Assembly: GCA_002431975.1 (NCBI GenBank) | Contig: DJFA01000072.1 | Coordinates: 14,838 to 24,095 of the forward strand | Reading direction: 5' to 3' | Length of the DNA: 9,258 bases | DNA from: Ruminococcus sp. UBA5884 | GTDB lineage: Bacteria > Bacillota > Clostridia > Oscillospirales > Ruminococcaceae | Shown here: piece after piece, positions 5,616 to 9,258 of the stretch | Layout: each line of letters begins with the position of its first letter | Numbering within the stretch: the stretch's first letter is position 1 | Notes under the pieces: generated by a model | What the model was told of the DNA's origin: nothing | Seen by the model: the letters and a program-made list of their open reading frames with translations, nothing else | Databases searched by the model: none | Translations under genes and position numbers: made by a program

Positions 5616-6959
5616 TTATTTTTCAGCCATTGATTTATTTTTAATCATTGATAAATCAAATACATCTGTAACATTATTTTTATTGATATCAGATGATTCA
5701 GGAGCAGTATCATTTATGCCGAGGATATATTTTTTAATTGAAATTATATCGGGTTGAGTTTCAGGAACTATCCATTTGTCGGTATATGATATCATACAGA
5801 GCATTTTTATAGTATCTCCGTAATACACATCATCATCATAATCAAGTATATAGTTCCATAAAGTATCGTTCCATTCGCTGTTATCACCGCATTTTGCAGA
5901 AATTATAAAAGGAGCATCAAAACAGAGGTCATTGTAATCCTCAGTGGATTTGCCGTCAAGAGTATATCCGGCAGTAATATTATCAGGATTGCCGCCTGTG
6001 CTGTTTATTATAAAGCTGTTGATTGTTTCGGTAAATTTCTTTGCAGACGGATTATTGTTCACGATACAGTCCATACCTATACGCCATGGAGTGCGGCAGC
6101 TGTTATAGCCATATGAGCCGTCTGTTTTGTCCTCAAGGAAATATTCAGGAGCAGCCGTAAATTCACCTGATGAATCCTTGATTATAAAATCAGGAAGCAG
6201 ACCTGTATTATATTCATCAACAAATTTATCAATTATATCATATGTGCTGTTATAGACTTCAAGCCATCTGTCATCGCCTGTAACCTCAGCAAATACAGGC
6301 ATATACTGCATTATAAAGTCAGAAGCTCTTGTGGCACTGTAGTACTTGTCATTTTCATCGCAATAGTATACCCAGTCACCAAGCTGTAAAATCCAGTCAG
6401 TTTTATTGACTTCATATTTCATAATATCATTGATTATATTAACAGCCTCGGATTTATAGCTGATATCGCCGTCACTGCCCCATACGCTGTCAGCAATAAG
6501 GAGAGAATAAGCAATATCCATATCGCCGTCAGTTGCAGAATCAGCAGAACCGCCCTGCATACTGCCGTCAGATGCTCCGTCAATAAGAGCAGTTCCATTG
6601 TCGCACTGCTGCCATGACATGAGATTTGAACCGATATCGCTTGTATGAGCCTTGTAATAGCGGTACATTCCGTCAAAAAGTTCCTTGTCATCAAGACAGG
6701 CAGTAATAAGCATACCATATCCATGTGCTTCGGAAACTGTAACAGCAACGGATTGATTGTCATTGTTGTATTTTTCGCCGCTGTACCATACATAATACTG
6801 GTCTTCATCAGTTACATAAGTATCCCTGACAACATAATTATCCTTCCATTTTTCATAGAAACTGTTTATTGAATCCTCAGCACTTACACATGATATTGAA
6901 GATACAGCAAAGATTGCAGCTGAAAATACTGATACAGCAATTTTTCTGAATAATTTCAC
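5616..6959 (-). CDS. Secreted GH8 family beta-glucanase with a degenerate C-terminal dockerin
   Basis: 447 residues with a signal peptide (1-27, ending near VSA-ED). The GH8 catalytic domain spans about 30-398. It shows SEAHGYGM (76-83) with E77 as the likely proton donor, ATDGDMDIAY (142-151), the family's conserved aspartate region, and YNSCRTPWRIGMD (285-297). The family contains endoglucanases, lichenases, chitosanases and xylanases that invert configuration. Where GH8a enzymes have the base Asp before (S/C)R, this protein has N286, which from recalled subfamily rules points away from GH8a. The C-terminus (404-447) resembles a dockerin, but the first calcium loop is missing: the helix DIISIKKYILG follows the catalytic domain almost directly, and only the second loop, DINKNNVTDVFD, is intact. 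The start is GTG (6957-6959), chosen for the AGGAG 9 nt upstream and the signal peptide. It lies 77 nt after GH5 and is probably co-transcribed with it. Confidence 0.9.
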   Translation of the reverse strand: MKLFRKIAVSVFSAAIFAVSSISCVSAEDSINSFYEKWKDNYVVRDTYVTDEDQYYVWYSGEKYNNDNQSVAVTVSEAHGYGMLITACLDDKELFDGMYRYYKAHTSDIGSNLMSWQQCDNGTALIDGASDGSMQGGSADSATDGDMDIAYSLLIADSVWGSDGDISYKSEAVNIINDIMKYEVNKTDWILQLGDWVYYCDENDKYYSATRASDFIMQYMPVFAEVTGDDRWLEVYNSTYDIIDKFVDEYNTGLLPDFIIKDSSGEFTAAPEYFLEDKTDGSYGYNSCRTPWRIGMDCIVNNNPSAKKFTETINSFIINSTGGNPDNITAGYTLDGKSTEDYNDLCFDAPFIISAKCGDNSEWNDTLWNYILDYDDDVYYGDTIKMLCMISYTDKWIVPETQPDIISIKKYILGINDTAPESSDINKNNVTDVFDLSMIKNKSMAEK

Positions 6960-6968
6960 AAAATGCAG

Positions 6969-6973
6969 CTCCT
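6969..6973 (-). promoter_or_regulatory. Ribosome binding site fixing the GTG start of GH8
   Basis: On the minus strand AGGAG, preceded by a run of A, lies 9 nt before GTG at 6957-6959. It supports the GTG start, which gives a normal signal peptide. Confidence 0.8.
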
Positions 6974-6983
6974 TTTTTAATTA

Positions 6984-7009
6984 CAGGGGCGATTAAAAAA
7001 CCGCCCCTG
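6984..7009 (-). other. Hairpin between GH5 and GH8
   Basis: CAGGGGCG (6984-6991) pairs with CGCCCCTG (7002-7009) over 8 bp, with a 10-nt A-rich loop on the plus strand. On the minus strand only TAATT and then A-rich sequence follow, so it lacks a proper terminator tract. It begins 27 nt past the GH5 stop and ends 10 nt before the GH8 ribosome binding site. A role in transcript stability or partial termination is possible. The stem resembles the GGGGCG/CGCCCC repeats elsewhere in the window. Confidence 0.55.
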
Positions 7010-7036
7010 CATAAAATTCAAATATGATAATTTCAA

Positions 7037-9025
7037 TTAAAGAGAATCAACAACCTTGATGAGATATTTTTTAAGCTGACCGAGGTCTTTAAGGTCAACA
7101 ATTCCGTCAGAAATTACATCAGCATTTGCAAGACCCTGTTCTGTCATATCCTTCATTTTTACATAATACTGATTTACAAGAGTAACATCTCTTACATCAA
7201 CTTCGCCGTCACAGGTAGCATCACCTTTAAGAGCAGCTTCGAGTCCTGAACCTGATGAAGATACAGATTCTGATGATGATTCAGAAGCAGTAGTTTCTGA
7301 TGTTTCTTCAGCAGTTTCCTTAGTAGTTTCAGTTGTTTCAACAGGAGTTTCAGAAACTGTAGTTTCAGATGTTGTTATTGTAGTTTCAGCTGTAGTAACA
7401 GTTGTTTCTTCCGGCTGTTCGTCATTTTCAAAAAGGAGAACAACTTTATTGTCCTTGAATGAGAGTTCAGAAGCATGACCGCTGTTTTCATCAGCTTCAT
7501 TATCAAGAGCAGTCCACCAGATAAAGAAATCAAGCTGTTTTGCAGTACCGTTGTTCATGCTTGACATAACCTTGTCATTGAATTTCATTTCAATAACATC
7601 ATAAACGCTGTTGAAGCCGTATTCCTGATAAACCCAGTCGCTTGAACCGTCATCATAATGAACAGCACCGCCGCCATAGCTGTCCCAGTCTGTTGAGCAG
7701 CTGAGATAAATCTTAGCTCCTACAGGTTTTTTATCATATTTTGAAACATCAACGGATACACCGTCAGTAAGAGAAACTTCAACTTCCTTGTAAGTATCAT
7801 CGCCCTTGATATTGTCATCTTTTTTGAGTTCTCCGCTTTCGATTCTTGCGGCAACGTCTTTATACATATTTTCAATGTCAGAGCTGTTGAACTGGAGAGA
7901 ATTTCTGTCGATAAAGTTCATATCTCCGCCAACGCTTGCGTCCCAGAGAACAGGACACATACCATATTTAACAGCAGTTTCGCTTACAGCTTTAAGATAT
8001 TTTGTAATGCTGTCAGCGTCCTTGCCGTTCTTTGCCTCAGTAAGAACGCCGTATTCGCCGATGATTACAGGAGTACCCTTGCTTACGAAATTTGTATACA
8101 TTTTTTTGAAGTTTGTATCAAGTTCAGCATATTCCTCATCAGTGCCCCATGTAGTCTGAGGAGTACACCAGTCAACGTCAGGAGTTGCAACGCAGAATGG
8201 TGATGGTGTATAGTAATGAACTGAAACAATGCATCTGTTCATCGGGTCATCAGGAACTTTATATCTTACATCACAGGTCTGGGCGATATCAGTTATATAT
8301 CCTGCAATGAGAAGGTGACGCTGTGCATTATTTGAACCGCTGTTTCTTACAGTATCAACAAAAGCCTGATTAAGTTTGTTGAGAGTATCATAAGCATCTG
8401 ATTTTGAAACGTCTTTAAATTCAACCTCGTTCATTGATTCAAAGATGAGATAATCAGAATAGTCCTTGAATCTGTCAGCAATCTGACTCCATACCTTAGT
8501 ATATTTTGCAGCAGTTGTATCATAATCGCTCTGAGCATTTCTAATCCAGTCGATATCTGACTGACCATTTCCGTCATGGTGAAGGTTTACAATAGCATAA
8601 AGACCTTCGTCCATACACCAGTCAATTATCTCCTGAACACGGTCAAGCCACTGTTCATCAATATTTCCGTCTGCATCAATATGGCTTGTCCAGGTGACAG
8701 GTACTCTTACAGTTTTAAAGCCTGAAGCTTTTACTTTCTGGATAAGAGCCTTAGTAGCTTTAGGGTTGCCCCAGCAGCCTTCAGTTTCCATTCCTGAAAC
8801 CCATGTGCCATAGCAGTCCATATCGTTTCCGAGATTCCAGCCAAGACCCATATCTTCAACGAGTTCCTGAGAAGTGATATCACGCATACTGCTTTCAGCG
8901 GCAAGAACGCTTACAGATGAAGCAGAGGCTTCAGAGCCGGTAAGAAAATTTACTCCTGCACAGGCAGAAGCTGTGAAAACGATTGCAGAAACAACTGCAA
9001 TGAATTTTTTAGATGAAATAACCAT
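7037..9025 (-). CDS. Secreted GH5 endoglucanase with beta-rich module and C-terminal dockerin
   Basis: 662 residues from the ATG at 9023-9025, chosen because AGGAGG lies 9 nt upstream and the promoter lies upstream of it. The signal peptide (K6-K7, then hydrophobic to about 23) may be cleaved there or in the ASAS stretch near 33-36. The GH5 domain spans about 48-395 and resembles subfamily 4: GLGWNLGN (60-67), WGNPKATK (85-92), VRVPVTW (106-112), NLHHD (147-151), SMNE with acid/base E200, HYYTP (270-274), GEYG with nucleophile E324, and W361. A beta-rich module of about 120 residues (412-535) follows, possibly carbohydrate binding but not assigned to a family. Then come a Thr/Glu/Ser linker (539-594) and a type I dockerin (601-662) with loops D602, T604, D606, D613 and D636, D640, D647; position 638, usually N or D, is Ile. 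The enzyme is likely an exported, retaining endo-beta-1,4-glucanase or xyloglucanase attached to a cohesin. It heads the GH5-GH8 unit. Confidence 0.93.
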   Translation of the reverse strand: MVISSKKFIAVVSAIVFTASACAGVNFLTGSEASASSVSVLAAESSMRDITSQELVEDMGLGWNLGNDMDCYGTWVSGMETEGCWGNPKATKALIQKVKASGFKTVRVPVTWTSHIDADGNIDEQWLDRVQEIIDWCMDEGLYAIVNLHHDGNGQSDIDWIRNAQSDYDTTAAKYTKVWSQIADRFKDYSDYLIFESMNEVEFKDVSKSDAYDTLNKLNQAFVDTVRNSGSNNAQRHLLIAGYITDIAQTCDVRYKVPDDPMNRCIVSVHYYTPSPFCVATPDVDWCTPQTTWGTDEEYAELDTNFKKMYTNFVSKGTPVIIGEYGVLTEAKNGKDADSITKYLKAVSETAVKYGMCPVLWDASVGGDMNFIDRNSLQFNSSDIENMYKDVAARIESGELKKDDNIKGDDTYKEVEVSLTDGVSVDVSKYDKKPVGAKIYLSCSTDWDSYGGGAVHYDDGSSDWVYQEYGFNSVYDVIEMKFNDKVMSSMNNGTAKQLDFFIWWTALDNEADENSGHASELSFKDNKVVLLFENDEQPEETTVTTAETTITTSETTVSETPVETTETTKETAEETSETTASESSSESVSSSGSGLEAALKGDATCDGEVDVRDVTLVNQYYVKMKDMTEQGLANADVISDGIVDLKDLGQLKKYLIKVVDSL

Positions 9026-9034
9026 TAATAAAAA

Positions 9035-9040
9035 CCTCCT
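9035..9040 (-). promoter_or_regulatory. Ribosome binding site fixing the GH5 start
   Basis: A perfect AGGAGG on the minus strand lies 9 nt before ATG at 9023-9025. The longer reading frame that opens at 9112 has no such site and would begin inside the promoter. Confidence 0.9.
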
Positions 9041-9094
9041 ATAAAAATAAAAACAAAACGAAAAAATTTGTATAAAATCATCACGTTCACAATA

Positions 9095-9123
9095 ATTATA
9101 TAGCAGGTTCAACTAATTTTCAA
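9095..9123 (-). promoter_or_regulatory. Sigma-A promoter of the GH5-GH8 unit
   Basis: On the minus strand TTGAAA (9118-9123) and TATAAT (9095-9100) are separated by exactly 17 nt, giving a near-consensus promoter. Transcription would start near 9088, leaving a leader of roughly 60 nt before the GH5 start. The leader is A/T-rich with no clear riboswitch or terminator hairpin. No convincing operator or catabolite-repression site was seen. Confidence 0.75.
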
Positions 9124-9155
9124 TAAAAAAACAGGTTTATTAATAATATTTTTAC

Positions 9156-9258
9156 AATTAACGCAAATTCAATGATTATTTTCTATGATTCGTTTATCTG
9201 AAATTATGCAAATTCGTTTTGTAGGGGCGACCATTGGTCGCCCGTTATGATTTTATCG
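9156..9258. repeat. Second copy of the MITE-like repeat, cut by the window end
   Basis: Read on the reverse strand, this segment matches the right half of the element at 3513-3755 with a few changes and an insertion or deletion of about 14 nt. Shared parts are AATTAACGCAAATT, AATGATTATTTT, TTATCTGAAAT, GCAAATTCGTTTT and the GTAGGGGCGACC hairpin. Its hairpin is GGGCGACC (9225-9232) with GGTCGCCC (9236-9243). The following GTTATGATTTTATCG resembles the centre of the first copy, so the second half is expected beyond 9258. Confidence 0.7.

Noticed and set aside
5630..5659. Inverted repeat TTGATTTAT/ATAAATCAA at the GH8 3' end
   Set aside because: It is AT-only apart from one G-C pair per arm, lies inside the dockerin coding sequence, and looks like a by-product of codons for Ser-Met and Lys-Asn residues.
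6434..6808. Minus-strand 124-residue reading frame in another frame of GH8
   Set aside because: It overlaps the GH8 catalytic core in a shifted frame; the GH8 frame holds all the family motifs.
6984..7009. Hairpin between GH5 and GH8 as an intrinsic terminator
   Set aside because: On the minus strand it is followed by TAATT and then a run of A, not a U-tract, and GH8 has no promoter of its own, so co-transcription is more likely.
7806..8159. Plus-strand 117-residue reading frame
   Set aside because: It lies wholly antisense inside the conserved GH5 catalytic domain, has no ribosome binding site and no recognisable domain.
9026..9112. Longer GH5 reading frame starting at 9112
   Set aside because: The first 29 residues have no ribosome binding site, would place basic and aromatic residues before the signal peptide, and begin between the -35 and -10 of the promoter. 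The ATG at 9025 has AGGAGG in front.

Overview
The window looks like part of the genome of a low-GC, fibre-degrading Firmicute, most likely a Ruminococcus of the R. flavefaciens type. The evidence is two secreted glycoside hydrolases and a secreted cysteine peptidase that carry type I dockerin or dockerin-like modules, Thr/Glu/Pro-rich linkers typical of cellulosomal ruminococci, strong AGGAGG-type ribosome binding sites and AT-rich spacers. The genus is an inference from content, not from a database match.

Layout, left to right. (1) 1-171: the right end of an IS200/IS605-family element. It holds the last codons of a TnpB-like protein, a structured 3' region expected to be the scaffold of an omega RNA, and the subterminal hairpin at 140-161. 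The element ends 18 nt before the start codon of the next gene. (2) 190-3475, plus strand: a two-gene operon. It encodes a large polytopic membrane protein with GT-C-like glycosyltransferase features and a GtrB/DPM-type family 2 glycosyltransferase. They probably form a polyprenyl-phosphate-sugar route for decorating a cell-surface glycan. The operon ends in a long symmetric hairpin terminator at 3473-3516. (3) 3513-3755: a MITE-like inverted-repeat element between convergent genes. (4) 3750-9025, minus strand: three secreted-protein genes, transcribed GH5, then GH8, then the C39-like peptidase. GH5 has a good promoter (9095-9123) and leader. GH8 follows 77 nt downstream with a hairpin in the gap. 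The peptidase gene has its own spacer with a weak promoter candidate. (5) 9156-9258: a second copy of the MITE-like repeat, cut by the window end, pointing opposite to the right half of the first copy.

How the genes work together. GH5 and GH8 are expected to be exported enzymes attacking beta-glucans such as cellulose, lichenan or xyloglucan. GH5, and possibly GH8, would dock onto cohesin scaffoldins. The peptidase has a dockerin, a TEPP-repeat linker, a C39-like catalytic domain and a ricin-type lectin, which suggests a sugar-targeted protease or amidase carried on the same kind of scaffold. The three dockerins differ strongly, and GH8 has lost its first calcium loop, so they may not share one cohesin.

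The points most worth following are the TnpB element whose natural guide covers the ribosome binding site of the glycosyltransferase operon, the dockerin-C39-ricin protein, the half dockerin on GH8, the unassigned beta-rich module of GH5, and the family of GGGCGACC/GGTCGCCC hairpins with compensatory base changes.
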